This document shows positions 1 to 8,174 of a stretch of DNA of 64,000 nucleotides, one piece after another. Both the position numbers and the translations under genes were made by a program. The DNA lies in NCBI RefSeq assembly GCF_003148665.1, contig NZ_QGGQ01000005.1, forward strand, positions 1 to 64,000. The letters run 5' to 3'. Positions within the stretch are counted from its first letter, which is position 1; every line of letters begins with the position of its first letter. Under the pieces are notes generated by a model. That model was given only the letters and a program-made list of their open reading frames with translations, did not search any database and was not told where the DNA came from. This DNA comes from Maribacter polysiphoniae. GTDB taxonomy: Bacteria > Bacteroidota > Bacteroidia > Flavobacteriales > Flavobacteriaceae.

Positions 1-281
1 TTTACAAGTTCCGGTTCAAAGCTGCTCTGCCTGTCCTGGGGCGTATCGATGTCGAAGGTGCCGTAGCCGCTCTTGATCGTCTTCTTGCCCTTGCCGTTGC
101 GTTTGTTGCCCTTGGTCCTTTGAACTTCGTTCAAATGCCCCTCCATCTCGGCCTCAAGGGCCTTTTCGATCACGTTCTTCAGCATTGGGGCGAAAGCACC
201 TCCTTTACCGAAAAGGTTCTTGCCGGACATGAACTGGTCAAGCACCTTCTTTTCGAATTCTGTTTGTTCTTCTTTTCTCAT
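1..281 (-). CDS. IS256-family (Mutator-type) transposase, N-terminal part, cut by the window edge
   Basis: The minus-strand frame from ATG at 281 stays open to the left edge (93 codons). It reads MRKEEQTEFEKKVLDQF at the start, then KNLFGKGGAFAPMLKNVIEK, and ends near DTPQDRQSSFEPELV. This is the classic N-terminal signature of IS256/Mutator DDE transposases, which are usually about 390-410 aa. The catalytic DDE core lies outside the window, so I cannot say whether the element is intact. GC is clearly higher than in the flanking gene, as expected for a recently arrived element. The inverted-repeat end lies just upstream (282-343). Family assignment is from motif recognition and is strong; the exact IS name is not claimed. 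Confidence 0.9.
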   Translation of the reverse strand, partial: MRKEEQTEFEKKVLDQFMSGKNLFGKGGAFAPMLKNVIEKALEAEMEGHLNEVQRTKGNKRNGKGKKTIKSGYGTFDIDTPQDRQSSFEPELV

Positions 282-343
282 GATTCTGTCTGAATAAAAT
301 TAATACTTAAATTTATTTCAGACAGAGTTCAGTTTACACCCTC
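282..343 (-). repeat. IS256-type element end with nested inverted repeats
   Basis: Upstream of the transposase ATG, two arms face each other: CTGTCTGAATAAA (285-297) and TTTATTTCAGACAG (313-326). On the minus strand the outer end begins GAGGGTGTAAACTGAACTC at about 343, which resembles the terminal repeat of flavobacterial IS256 elements. I therefore place the element boundary at about 343, some 20 bp from the stop codon of the next gene. The far end and the target-site duplication are not visible in this window. Confidence 0.65.
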
Positions 344-363
344 AATAATCCATTATTTAAACT

Positions 364-1725
364 TTAGAGAACTTTGATGCATTCTGGGTTTTTCTTAATG
401 TATCCATGTAAGATTCTATTAATATCCCTATTATCTTTCTGCGCTACAATTCCCTCCAAATAATCATTTACCGAAAATGTCTGTTTCTTTTTCTTAAGAT
501 AGCCATACCCTTTGTATAAATTATTCAAAACCAAAACAAAAGAAAACTCTTCTTTCCTTTTCCCTTTCTCCTTAATTACAAAATTATCGGCCTGGAAGCT
601 AACTGATTGTATTGCCTCTTCCACTCTTTTATTATACATTTCAATAGCTTCACTATCTCGGCAAACTCCTTTGCATTTCTTTATTTGATAATCAAAACAA
701 CTACTGACATTTGTTTGTAGATTACAATATTTAGGACATAATTCAAATTGTTCGCATAACCGTTCTAAAAAACTTCTTGCCTCAGAAATGGAATAAAATT
801 TCAGTATCGGACTAGGTGTCAATTCTAGTGTATTCCATGCTAAATGCATAATGCCTTTTTTATCCTTATAGGTAATTAATCCACAACCTAAACTTGTCCG
901 TCTCTGTGCTCTATTATATTTTGGAAGTATGTTTTTTATCTCTGCTGATTCTAAAAGTAATGCTAATAGCTCATTACCAGTTTCCGTATAAGTAATATTG
1001 GCAGTGGCCATGCACATATCTACCTCTTTCTTCTTTTTATCATGGAAATGACTTAATACACGCTTCTTAATATTATTGGATTTGCCGACATAAATAATTT
1101 TTCCCGCTTCATTCCAAAAATAATATACTCCGTGTTTTTCGGATAAATTATCGAAAACCTTTTTAGGTAATAGTGGAGGCAGTGTAGCTCCTCTTGAACT
1201 AGGATTTAGAAAAGAACTAATTACACTATTGGATTCTGCTTTGTCTAGGTTCAATAATTTTTTAAATAGTATTACCGTAGCTTCTGCATCACCTCTAGCG
1301 CGGTGTCTATCTGTATTGGAAATTCCTTCGGAAATACATAAATTACCAAGACTGTATGATTTTTTATTTGGCAATAACTTTCTTGAAAGGCGAATAGTAC
1401 ATAGTTTTTTTCTTCTGTAATCCAATCCTAATTCTTTAAACTCTTTTGCTATAATTCCATAGTCGAAATTAACATTATGGGCTACAAAAATGCAGTTCTC
1501 AGTTATTTCATATATTTTTTTTGCTACTTCATAAAATTTAGGAGATTCTCTAACCATCATATTATCTATGCCGGTGAGACCTATAATTCGTTTAGGAATA
1601 TGGCATTCAGGATTAATAAGCGTAGTAAATTCATCTATAACGTGAATTCCATCAAAAATAAAAATACTTATCTCCGTTATTTTTACTCCTCCATTAGTCT
1701 CTATATCTATGATGGCATATTTCAT
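364..1725 (-). CDS. DEDDh exonuclease fused to GIY-YIG (UvrC N-terminal-like) endonuclease
   Basis: This 453-aa protein has two nuclease modules. Residues ~1-160 are a DnaQ-like 3'-5' exonuclease: AIIDIETNGG gives the DxE pair, HNVNFDYG gives the second Asp, and HRARGDAEAT gives the His/Asp of the DEDDh set. Residues ~190-280 form a GIY-YIG nuclease (GVYYF...IIYVGKSNNIKKRV). A cysteine-rich stretch follows (CEQFELCPKYC, CFDYQIKKCKGVC), which resembles the UvrC cysteine region that coordinates a metal cluster. The architecture matches the exonuclease-Cho/UvrC-like proteins common in Bacteroidota and Actinobacteria, which suggests a role in DNA repair. It is single-gene and unlinked to other repair genes here. 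The stop codon lies about 20 bp from the IS end, so the insertion did not break the gene. Confidence 0.85.
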   Translation of the reverse strand: MKYAIIDIETNGGVKITEISIFIFDGIHVIDEFTTLINPECHIPKRIIGLTGIDNMMVRESPKFYEVAKKIYEITENCIFVAHNVNFDYGIIAKEFKELGLDYRRKKLCTIRLSRKLLPNKKSYSLGNLCISEGISNTDRHRARGDAEATVILFKKLLNLDKAESNSVISSFLNPSSRGATLPPLLPKKVFDNLSEKHGVYYFWNEAGKIIYVGKSNNIKKRVLSHFHDKKKKEVDMCMATANITYTETGNELLALLLESAEIKNILPKYNRAQRRTSLGCGLITYKDKKGIMHLAWNTLELTPSPILKFYSISEARSFLERLCEQFELCPKYCNLQTNVSSCFDYQIKKCKGVCRDSEAIEMYNKRVEEAIQSVSFQADNFVIKEKGKRKEEFSFVLVLNNLYKGYGYLKKKKQTFSVNDYLEGIVAQKDNRDINRILHGYIKKNPECIKVL

Positions 1726-1843
1726 ATTTGCATAACAGCTACACTAATCATGTTTCGGTAAAAATAGAAATATTAATTTTCCCATGCTTCCCTAAAATAT
1801 TTTGCATTTAGGTTTATAATCATCGTTTATTTGAACTTTTATT

Positions 1844-1876
1844 CCCTCCCGATAACTATCGGGATTATCGGGAGGG
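1844..1876. terminator. Strong inverted repeat between two minus-strand genes, probable terminator
   Basis: CCCTCCCGATA (1844-1854) pairs perfectly with TATCGGGAGGG (1866-1876). An alternative inner hairpin is possible, CCCGATA (1848-1854) with TATCGGG (1857-1863). It lies 36 bp beyond the stop of the amidohydrolase gene. There is no long T-tract, so it could also be a dispersed repeat unit of the CCCGATA/TATCGGG type often seen in flavobacteria (from memory). Confidence 0.5.
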
Positions 1877-1912
1877 ACCAGGGCTTTTCATGGGAGGTTT
1901 TGTTGTAGCCGG

Positions 1913-3406
1913 TTATTCCTTGACTTCTAGATCTTCCCTTTTTATGATCTTACCTCCAATAACAACCTTGTCTATAGCATCATATGCTTCAATATCCATT
2001 AAAGGGTTTTTGGCCATCATAAGTAGATTGGCTTTTTTTCCGATAGCCAATGAACCGAGGGAAGAATCTAAATGAAAGGCTTTGGCATTATTAATTGTAG
2101 CGGATGCAAGAATCTTATTTAAAGGCACTTCTGCTTTTTTCATTAATTTAAGTTCCCAATATCCATTATAACCAGGTTGATTGGTATAAATTGGACCAGA
2201 TGGAGTATCTGTGCCAAATAGAATTAGACCGTTATGGTCAGAAAGGTATTTTAAAACTAGCATGGCATGAGCCTGTATATTGCCATAGATTTTATGTACC
2301 TCTTCTACATTGGATTCACCAAAAAGGTCTTTGGCGAACCATTGTGCTTCTTCCGTTTTATACCATTCAAGTAAATTTTTAGGAATCACCTTTTTTAAGG
2401 CAGGCTGATTAATGAATACCGTATCAACCAAAGCGCCCTCTCCTTCAATGACTGTTAAGGTGGGCGTGTAGCCTATTTGTTTTTGAATTTGTAAATCCAA
2501 CGTTTCTTTTATTTCTAATGGAAGCGAGTCCGTTGGTACATCTTTGTATTTTTCCCAGTTCCATAGTCCGTGCGCTAAAATATCTACCCCTACGTCAGTC
2601 AAAAAGGAATGTCCTGCAAGTGAATTTGCGTGAACCGTTAGCACTAGTCCATTTGCGTGTGACTCATTAAGTAACCCAGTCATTATACTTTTGGTTGGCA
2701 AGGGTAAATTGGACATGCGTCCAAAACCTGACTCATAATAAGATTTTACGGCAATAGCCCCGGAATTTTTAATACGCTTAACCACCGCTTTGGGTGTATG
2801 GTCGGCTGGCTTATATTTATCTGGAATATGCTCCGCCTGACTCTCCACGTATATGAAATTTGGCTCAATTTCAAATCGATATTCTTCAGGTGTATAAATC
2901 ATGGGGTAACCATTTGCAATCGCAGCGCCTGAATATCCAACATGATATAAGTCGGGTGTTAATGGTTGTATGTTAAAAGAATTGATTCGTTCATCTGATA
3001 TACCCCCAAGATTAATGATCGTGGTAAAGCCATAGTATAAATAACTTCTAGGCATTTGGTCATTGAATTCTTTAACTAGATCAGGGTACTTTTCCTTATG
3101 GTGTTGAAGCATTCCCTGTACTTCCGTCATATGAACATGACTGTCGATTAACCCTGGGATTATGAATTTTCCAGTTCCGTCGATCTGTTCAAATACTCCG
3201 CTTATACTTGGCTCATTTTTGCCCACATAAACGATTCCATCTTTTTCAATCACTAAATGGCCTATATAAGGGCTGTAAGTGCCATCTTCTGTTGAGATTA
3301 TGGTAACATTCGATATGTATACACCTTCCTTAAGATTCAGTTGTTCATTATTGTCTTGACAAGAGAATAAAAAAGTAGCAAGGAGAATAGTCAGTAAATT
3401 TTTCAT
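1913..3406 (-). CDS. Exported amidohydrolase lipoprotein (imidazolonepropionase-like)
   Basis: This 497-aa protein has a lipoprotein signal (KNLLTILLATFLFSC; lipid-bearing Cys about residue 16). It is a metal-dependent amidohydrolase with a TIM-barrel. GLIDSHVHM carries the HxH metal site after strand 1. VKSYYESG supplies the likely carbamylated or bridging Lys. LTVHANSLAGH and ILAHGLW give the later histidines, and LFGTDTPSG gives the strand-8 Asp. The C-terminal LGSLAIGKKANLLMM is the beta-sandwich typical of the family. The substrate is not predictable: relatives include dipeptidases, imidazolonepropionase-like enzymes and carboxypeptidases. It is monocistronic, probably anchored in the periplasm or outer membrane, and starts at ATG 3406 with the signal peptide immediately after. 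Confidence 0.85.
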   Translation of the reverse strand: MKNLLTILLATFLFSCQDNNEQLNLKEGVYISNVTIISTEDGTYSPYIGHLVIEKDGIVYVGKNEPSISGVFEQIDGTGKFIIPGLIDSHVHMTEVQGMLQHHKEKYPDLVKEFNDQMPRSYLYYGFTTIINLGGISDERINSFNIQPLTPDLYHVGYSGAAIANGYPMIYTPEEYRFEIEPNFIYVESQAEHIPDKYKPADHTPKAVVKRIKNSGAIAVKSYYESGFGRMSNLPLPTKSIMTGLLNESHANGLVLTVHANSLAGHSFLTDVGVDILAHGLWNWEKYKDVPTDSLPLEIKETLDLQIQKQIGYTPTLTVIEGEGALVDTVFINQPALKKVIPKNLLEWYKTEEAQWFAKDLFGESNVEEVHKIYGNIQAHAMLVLKYLSDHNGLILFGTDTPSGPIYTNQPGYNGYWELKLMKKAEVPLNKILASATINNAKAFHLDSSLGSLAIGKKANLLMMAKNPLMDIEAYDAIDKVVIGGKIIKREDLEVKE

Positions 3407-3544
3407 TAATCAACTTCTTTGGTTCTTTAACCGAAGACGATTGTATTTTAAGATTGTTACAGCTATTGGAATTTTCAGGGTAGTATGCTATATTTTGAGT
3501 CATTATTGGCTAAACGTAATAGTCCGTTTGTAAGCTTCCACAGG

Positions 3545-3691
3545 GGCGCCGCAAGTCATGGTCTTGGAACGGCCCAAGCCATGGCCATAAGTCAACGGTT
3601 TGGCGCGTATTCCAGTGTGGGACGTATTTTGAACGGACTGTTTACAGCCCTATTTACGCCTATTATCTTGGCGCTGCTTGGGTTACTATAG
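3545..3691 (+). pseudogene. Decayed C-terminal remnant of an LrgB/CidB-family membrane protein
   Basis: From about 3545 the plus-strand frame encodes GAASHGLGTAQAMAISQ, then FGAYSSVGRILNGLF and TALFTPIILALLGLL, ending at a TAG at 3689-3691. This is the conserved C-terminal end of LrgB/CidB-type proteins (full length about 230 aa; ASHxxGTA motif and last membrane helix). Only about 48 codons are recognisable. Upstream sequence (3407-3544) shows no in-frame continuation and no LrgA partner. The nominal open frame starts at 3485, but its first 20 codons do not look like LrgB. I interpret it as a deletion remnant. The rest of 3407-3818 holds no gene that I can support, only two hairpins. Confidence 0.65.
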
Positions 3692-3720
3692 TAAGGGGTG
3701 TTGTTGGCTCCATGCTATGG

Positions 3721-3743
3721 TTTACCACTTCAAGAGTGGTAAA
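3721..3743. repeat. Short perfect hairpin TTTACCACT/AGTGGTAAA
   Basis: A 9-bp stem (3721-3729 with 3735-3743) with a 5-nt loop is followed on the plus strand by an A-run. It sits between the LrgB remnant and the next minus-strand gene. There is no T-tract in the direction of either neighbour, so a terminator role is uncertain. Confidence 0.3.
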
Positions 3744-3774
3744 AAAAAGGTTGTGCCTATGGTGTATACGTTGT

Positions 3775-3799
3775 TGGCACGAGCAGGATGCTCGCGCCA
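3775..3799. repeat. REP-like hairpin, GC-rich
   Basis: An imperfect palindrome: TGGC-a-CGAGCA, loop GGA, TGCTCG-c-GCCA, with one A/C mismatch in the stem. It is GC-rich and contrasts with the AT-rich surroundings. It resembles small dispersed hairpin (REP-type) units seen in flavobacterial intergenic DNA (from memory). Only this one copy was noticed in the window. Confidence 0.3.
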
Positions 3800-3818
3800 G
3801 CGGGGGATTATTTGATTT

Positions 3819-4526
3819 TTAAACGAGGTGTTTTAGAGAGTTGTTAATTAATGTCCAATTAAAATTTTTTACACTCAGGTCCTGATTTATATTTAAAAAT
3901 CTATCCCTATCTAAATTATAAAGGGTGTAGATTGAAAATTTTTGTCCGTCATTTGTCCGTCCAATAATGTTGTGAACAGTCTTGTCATCGGAATAAGAAT
4001 AGTAGCTTAGTTTTTTCGAATTAAATATACCCCAACTATCCTTGGTTTCGTAGCAAATATGTTGAGTCAATAAATTGAATTCAAAAAAGGTGATTCTTTT
4101 TGGACATTTCATTATAATAATGTTTCGGTTTATTAATTGGAAATTTTCAAAGGCCAGATTACCATTGCAAAATATGTCTAAATAATCCTTAATATATGAT
4201 TCCAGTTTATCTTGAGATGTTTTTGAGATTATATACTTATCCCCAGTTTCAAAATCGAGCTCCATTTTTTTTGTTGATGGATATCTTTCCAGACCATCAC
4301 TTTTTTCATCATATTTGTCCAAGATTTCAAAACCAAAAAAGTTGTCCAAAACATAACCAATTAACCAAATAGGAGTAAAAACCCATGTTCTGGGATGAAA
4401 AAGTTGTGGCTTGGACATATTTATTAGACTTCGTATAATTTCCTTGAAATCTTTGATCAGGGTATACAAAAGTCCAACAAGAAGTAAAACGAAAACTATA
4501 GCAAAAAGATATAATACTATTTCCAC
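3819..4526 (-). CDS. Membrane-anchored hypothetical protein
   Basis: This 235-aa protein starts with GTG (4526). One strong N-terminal membrane helix (VLYLFAIVFVLLLVGLLY, residues ~4-22) is followed by a charged juxtamembrane segment. A second weakly hydrophobic stretch lies near residues 48-66, and a soluble C-terminal domain of about 160 aa follows with no motif I recognise. Base composition is markedly AT-rich compared with the genes to the right, as for the next two genes. The function is unknown. It could be an accessory gene of the same imported pocket. Confidence 0.6.
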   Translation of the reverse strand: MEIVLYLFAIVFVLLLVGLLYTLIKDFKEIIRSLINMSKPQLFHPRTWVFTPIWLIGYVLDNFFGFEILDKYDEKSDGLERYPSTKKMELDFETGDKYIISKTSQDKLESYIKDYLDIFCNGNLAFENFQLINRNIIIMKCPKRITFFEFNLLTQHICYETKDSWGIFNSKKLSYYSYSDDKTVHNIIGRTNDGQKFSIYTLYNLDRDRFLNINQDLSVKNFNWTLINNSLKHLV

Positions 4527-4723
4527 GTTTTTATCTTTAAAAAGTAGTTATATAGTATAGTAACGCATGAATTTTGCTTTCTGTCAAAATATTTGCTAAA
4601 TCCTTTTTTTTCTTTTCCTGTCCAAAGCAACCTCGACCCTTCGGGGCCAAAGATTTTGCGGACTTCATAAAAATGCACAGACCTTTCGTTGTTACCTTAA
4701 ACTTCGTTTTTGTAAGTAGTGCT

Positions 4724-5506
4724 TTAAGCGACTAGAAGGTCCTTATTAGCTCTAGTATCTCTTTCTGACCATAAAATATAACTTGCACTCTTTGACTTTA
4801 AAGCATCAAGGAATTCACTTTTAACTCGCTTCTCTGAGTCATTTATAATAGCAATTGCACGCACATCTTTTTTAGTTGATTTCTCTCGTACGGGTTTAAT
4901 ATCTTCCCAAGAGAATAGAAAAGTGGATAGATTTTGTTTGTTGACTGTATTAAATGATTTAATTACGATTTCTTTACTTTTTTGAGCTATTTGAAAATCA
5001 AAATTAAATTCTAATCCAGTTGCACCCTTAGAGATGAAATCAGGTGTGTATATAATATTTTGAGAGTCAAGATAATTTCTAACGTCTTCTTTGAAAATAG
5101 AAGCAACATTGTTTTTCGATAGCACGTAAAGATCATTTACTTCTATTATAGCTTGTAAAAAATTATGTTTAGACTGAGAAAAATTTTCCAAATTTGTTTC
5201 TACAAGAATTTCATTATTTACACAATTTAAGCCATAGCTTAGAAGAATAGAGTCTAATAATTCCTTTCTTTTTTTTGAACCTTGGATATGAAGACCTTGT
5301 AATTCTAGATTCGCCATTGTTTCGCCATTATCACTCAGGGTTAATTGGTCTCCATGCTTTCTAGCATATATCTCTATTGTGTCATTAAAAGCCCCCAGGA
5401 AAGGAGTGTTAATCAGGAACCAATCGGTTGTAGAGCCTTGCTGGATAAAAGTTTTTTCTCTTAACCACTTATAATAATCATCTACGTATGTGTTAACCCA
5501 ATTCAC
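4724..5506 (-). CDS. DUF1828/DUF1829-type protein
   Basis: This 260-aa protein has an N-terminal half (residues ~30-110) that fits the DUF1828 pattern: a beta-rich segment with IEIYARKHGDQLTLSDNGET followed by NLELQGL. The C-terminal half (~145-255) fits DUF1829 (FISKGATGLEFNFDFQ, EIVIKSFNTVN, FLFSWEDI). Proteins with this pair are scattered in bacterial accessory DNA and phages; their function is not established to my knowledge. The start is GTG at 5506 and overlaps the stop of the upstream gene by 4 bp (GTGA), so the two are translationally coupled. The D...IVIK pattern in the C-terminal part is weakly reminiscent of PD-(D/E)XK folds. That is speculation. Confidence 0.7.
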   Translation of the reverse strand: MNWVNTYVDDYYKWLREKTFIQQGSTTDWFLINTPFLGAFNDTIEIYARKHGDQLTLSDNGETMANLELQGLHIQGSKKRKELLDSILLSYGLNCVNNEILVETNLENFSQSKHNFLQAIIEVNDLYVLSKNNVASIFKEDVRNYLDSQNIIYTPDFISKGATGLEFNFDFQIAQKSKEIVIKSFNTVNKQNLSTFLFSWEDIKPVREKSTKKDVRAIAIINDSEKRVKSEFLDALKSKSASYILWSERDTRANKDLLVA

Positions 5507-6000
5507 AATATTGCTTGTTGAATGTTAATTAGAGATTTAAGATTTATTAACCTTGCGAAATTAGTTATTAAATCAGACAAGTCTGAAGCATCATTTATTT
5601 CTTTGATTGGAAAATCAGTATCCGCTAAGGGAATCGCCCAAGCAAGGGGTTTGTAACCCTCCACAAATACGTGCATATGATGGTCTTCTGGTTCAAACCA
5701 TTTTCCAACGTACGGTATAAGGTCCTCTGGTAGAGTATCCTTGATTCCTGTTGGATTCTGATGAGTTCCTTTAAAATCTATTCGTAGAAGGCCTACAAAA
5801 GTGTTGCTTTCTAAGTGATGAATAGAGGTTTTGAGTATAATTTTTTGGTTAGAAGTCATTTCCACCCAAAAATTTCTTTCAGAGTCTTGATGCGAAACTA
5901 ATTCCAACCGATTCTTTTTGTTTTTTAAATCAATTGTCTGATGAGGGTCAGCCAAGACTTTTTCAAGTTTTATTAAATATTCTGCTTTTTGGTTAGTCAA
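5503..6000 (-). CDS. Partner protein of the DUF1828/1829 gene (DUF6978-like)
   Basis: This 165-aa protein starts with TTG at 6000; no nearby ATG exists before codon ~48. Visible features are an acidic/aromatic C-terminal half with DHHMHVFVEGYKPLAWAIPL and a beta-rich N-terminal half. I recall a family catalogued as DUF6978 that sits beside DUF1828/1829 genes and carries this HMHxYVEGY-like block. That attribution is from memory and not certain. It is first in a two-gene coupled cassette. Co-translation implies a stoichiometric pair such as a complex, a toxin-antitoxin pair, or nuclease and partner. The cassette is AT-rich and lies in a pocket flanked by remnants and unrelated housekeeping-like genes, which suggests horizontal acquisition. 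Confidence 0.6.
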   Translation of the reverse strand: MTNQKAEYLIKLEKVLADPHQTIDLKNKKNRLELVSHQDSERNFWVEMTSNQKIILKTSIHHLESNTFVGLLRIDFKGTHQNPTGIKDTLPEDLIPYVGKWFEPEDHHMHVFVEGYKPLAWAIPLADTDFPIKEINDASDLSDLITNFARLINLKSLINIQQAIL

Positions 6001-6228
6001 TTTTATACTTTTTAATATTACTTAAAACAAAAGGCTAAACGTAACCAGGTACGTTTATTCCATTTTTACTAGTATTAATTTAATGTGTTCTTGATTTTTT
6101 CAAAGTGCTAGTTGCGACAGGTTAACACCCCTAAATTTAAAAAACAAATATTAAATAGAGCTAGTATTCAGGCTTTCAAATAGGGTTTGTTGGCCGTCAT
6201 ATAAATAAAATGTTATGGGCTGGTTGTA

Positions 6229-6591
6229 TTAATCCGTGAATTCTACAATATGTCCCGAAACCGTTACCTTATAAAGTCTTACGAAAGGGAAAAAGGAGTG
6301 TTTGACTTCAACGGTCTCATTAATAATTGCTTTTGAACTGCCAATAATATTAGCATTAGAAAGCATCTTCGCTTTAGCTTCGGCTACTAAAGCTTTTTTC
6401 GATAACCCTCCAATTCCTAGGATATATCTTGTTTGGGCTTCTCCTTGTACACGTTCGATAATTTTGTAGTTCTTTTTAGACAAAACGACTTCTGTGGTAT
6501 GATTGTTCCTGTTTGTCGTTAATCCGTTGTGTGAAGCACAACTTGTAAAAAGAAGTGTTGCTAAGAATATTAAGCTTATTGATTTTTTCAT
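6229..6591 (-). CDS. Small conserved lipoprotein (DUF6567-like)
   Basis: This 120-aa protein has a lipoprotein signal (SLIFLATLLFTSC) and then a compact domain. The domain contains a conserved glycine motif (ILGIGGLSKKALVAEAKA) and INETVEVKHSFFPFVRL. The same arrangement is common in Bacteroidota lipoproteins catalogued, as I recall, as DUF6567. The function is unknown. The alanine-rich helix and the 'NANIIGSSKAIINETVE' block resemble TRL-like or DUF4156-like small envelope lipoproteins. It is monocistronic. The flanking intergenic regions (6001-6228 and 6592-6876) show nothing further that I can support. Confidence 0.7.
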   Translation of the reverse strand: MKKSISLIFLATLLFTSCASHNGLTTNRNNHTTEVVLSKKNYKIIERVQGEAQTRYILGIGGLSKKALVAEAKAKMLSNANIIGSSKAIINETVEVKHSFFPFVRLYKVTVSGHIVEFTD

Positions 6592-6876
6592 TTTTTATTT
6601 GGCTTTTTTGTTTTGCCGTGTTTGGAATAGTGGTAACTGTTACCACATTTAATTTTTTGTAAGTTGGTACTGTATTTCAAGAAGTGTTGTGGAGCATTGG
6701 GGTTTTTTTCTTTTGTTTCATTTTTCAGTTTCGGTTTTTAATCTTGCCCATAACATTTAGACAATATGTTTCAAAATGGATGTTTTGCAATTAGTTTTTT
6801 GCGACTACGATGAATAGTTTTTTGGAGCGTGGTCATTCGATAGAAATGGCTACATTTTCATCCCATTTTACCAGCA

Positions 6877-7602
6877 TTACCCCTCCTCAAAAAAGAACTC
6901 GTGCAATTCTATTAGGCTGCCCCGTTTGATCTGTACCAGGTCTTTGGTGGCTTTTAAGAATATACCAAGGGAGCGTTCGTTGTAGATAAACTTCATGTCA
7001 TCGGAATAGTCCGTTACCACGTACATGTCTCCAGAGAGTTTATAAAAGGGGATGGCCATCTTGCTTTTGACCCGTACCCCTTTGTTGACGATTTTACCTT
7101 GGGTCAATGTTTCCTCGACATGTGTGTTCACCCATTCCCCAGAGGCGACCCGTACGTAGGCGACCATCATTCTCGTCCATTCGGGTTTGTCTATCAAAAA
7201 CCATTTGATCTTATTGAAATCGATACCGTATTCGTTGATCCAACCATGACTGGTAAAACCCAACAACACCTGTTTTTTGCCATCCAATTCCGGATTGTCG
7301 GCGGGTATGAACTCCTGTATTTTAAAGGTAATGACAGAGGTTGAGGACATGTCTTTCAACTTTTTGCCATCAAAATCCAAGGTTTTTAATGAAAAGCTGG
7401 TCATTTCCGGGTTATTGGCCAACAACCATTCGGTAGCGGTAAGTTCTGCCCGTTCCTTCATTTGCTCTACTGCCGCGACGCCAGCGCCTATGGCCGCCAA
7501 AGCGCCGACAGCGCCTGCGACCACGGCACCATTGTCTTGGGCATGGCTGTGTTTAGGTAGCATTAGGGATATAATCGTCAGTAATGTGATCAGTTTTTTC
7601 AT
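6877..7602 (-). CDS. Exported hypothetical protein
   Basis: I place the start at ATG 7602, which gives a normal Sec signal (KKLITLLTIISLMLPKHSHA, cleavage near AQD) and a 241-aa precursor. A start seven codons upstream would add MLQLYIP before the signal and is less likely. After the signal comes a glycine/alanine-rich segment (GAVVAGAVGALAAIGAGVAA), which could form a membrane-active or amphipathic helix. An all-beta-looking domain of about 180 residues rich in W/K/D follows. It has no recognised family. It lies 24 bp downstream of a small lipoprotein gene and is probably co-transcribed with it. Confidence 0.65.
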   Translation of the reverse strand: MKKLITLLTIISLMLPKHSHAQDNGAVVAGAVGALAAIGAGVAAVEQMKERAELTATEWLLANNPEMTSFSLKTLDFDGKKLKDMSSTSVITFKIQEFIPADNPELDGKKQVLLGFTSHGWINEYGIDFNKIKWFLIDKPEWTRMMVAYVRVASGEWVNTHVEETLTQGKIVNKGVRVKSKMAIPFYKLSGDMYVVTDYSDDMKFIYNERSLGIFLKATKDLVQIKRGSLIELHEFFFEEG

Positions 7603-7626
7603 AGGTATATATAATTGTAACATCGG

Positions 7627-7938
7627 TTAATGGTAGGGGTAATTGCGGCGTCTGTCGTGCCGATCGCCCAGTTCACTTTTTCGTTTTCGGTCCTGTTCGG
7701 CCTGCCATTTTTTACCGTGCTCCAATATTTCGGCGTAGGTCATGGTATCCAAAGGCACCTCCTCGAACTCCAGTCGTACCAACGTACCGGCGAGCAGCAA
7801 GAATGAAGGGGGATCGAGTTCTTCCTTAATCGCTTCCAAATCGGTTTTGTAGCTTTCTTTACTGTAGTTCCGTTGCATTGGGGAAGTACAGGAGAGTAGT
7901 ATGGTAGCGACCCCAACTAAAAGAAGTTGTTTTTTCAT
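7627..7938 (-). CDS. Small lipoprotein with charged tail
   Basis: ATG at 7938 puts a lipobox signal (KKQLLLVGVATILLSC) at the N-terminus of a 103-aa precursor. The longer frame back to 7977 would put 13 residues before it. The mature part is acidic then strongly basic (KKWQAEQDRKRKSELG, HDRRRNYPYH). The function is unknown. It is the first gene of a two-gene unit with the exported hypothetical protein, whose start is 24 bp beyond its stop. Both belong to the higher-GC block that includes the neighbouring sensor-kinase locus. Confidence 0.6.
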   Translation of the reverse strand: MKKQLLLVGVATILLSCTSPMQRNYSKESYKTDLEAIKEELDPPSFLLLAGTLVRLEFEEVPLDTMTYAEILEHGKKWQAEQDRKRKSELGDRHDRRRNYPYH

Positions 7939-8174
7939 GATGATGGGTTTGTTTTGGAAGCCTAAAAATAGGACCATAAAAAATGGATCCCTTACAGATT
8001 TCCGTAAGGGAATTAAATTTGTTTGTTATAGGATGTCAAATGGGGGATGGGTTTTTTGTCGACTACCCTTAAAAATTGTTGGGGAATAGGTCGTTTCCCG
8101 TTTTCGGTTTAAAAATCGATGACCGCGAAAATCAATAAGATCTAATTAAGCCCAATCTTGCAAGTGGAAAGAAT

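Noticed and set aside
4620-4690. GC-rich fragment with CGACCCTTCGGGGCC in the gap between two AT-rich genes
   Set aside because: The small CCCTTCGGGG hairpin is too short to call, and no coding or repeat identity could be supported.
3508-6044. A 12-bp direct repeat GGCTAAACGTAA at 3508-3519 and 6033-6044 flanking the AT-rich pocket
   Set aside because: A 12-mer repeated twice in 64 kb is expected by chance many times; there is no tRNA, integrase or target-site pattern to support attachment sites.
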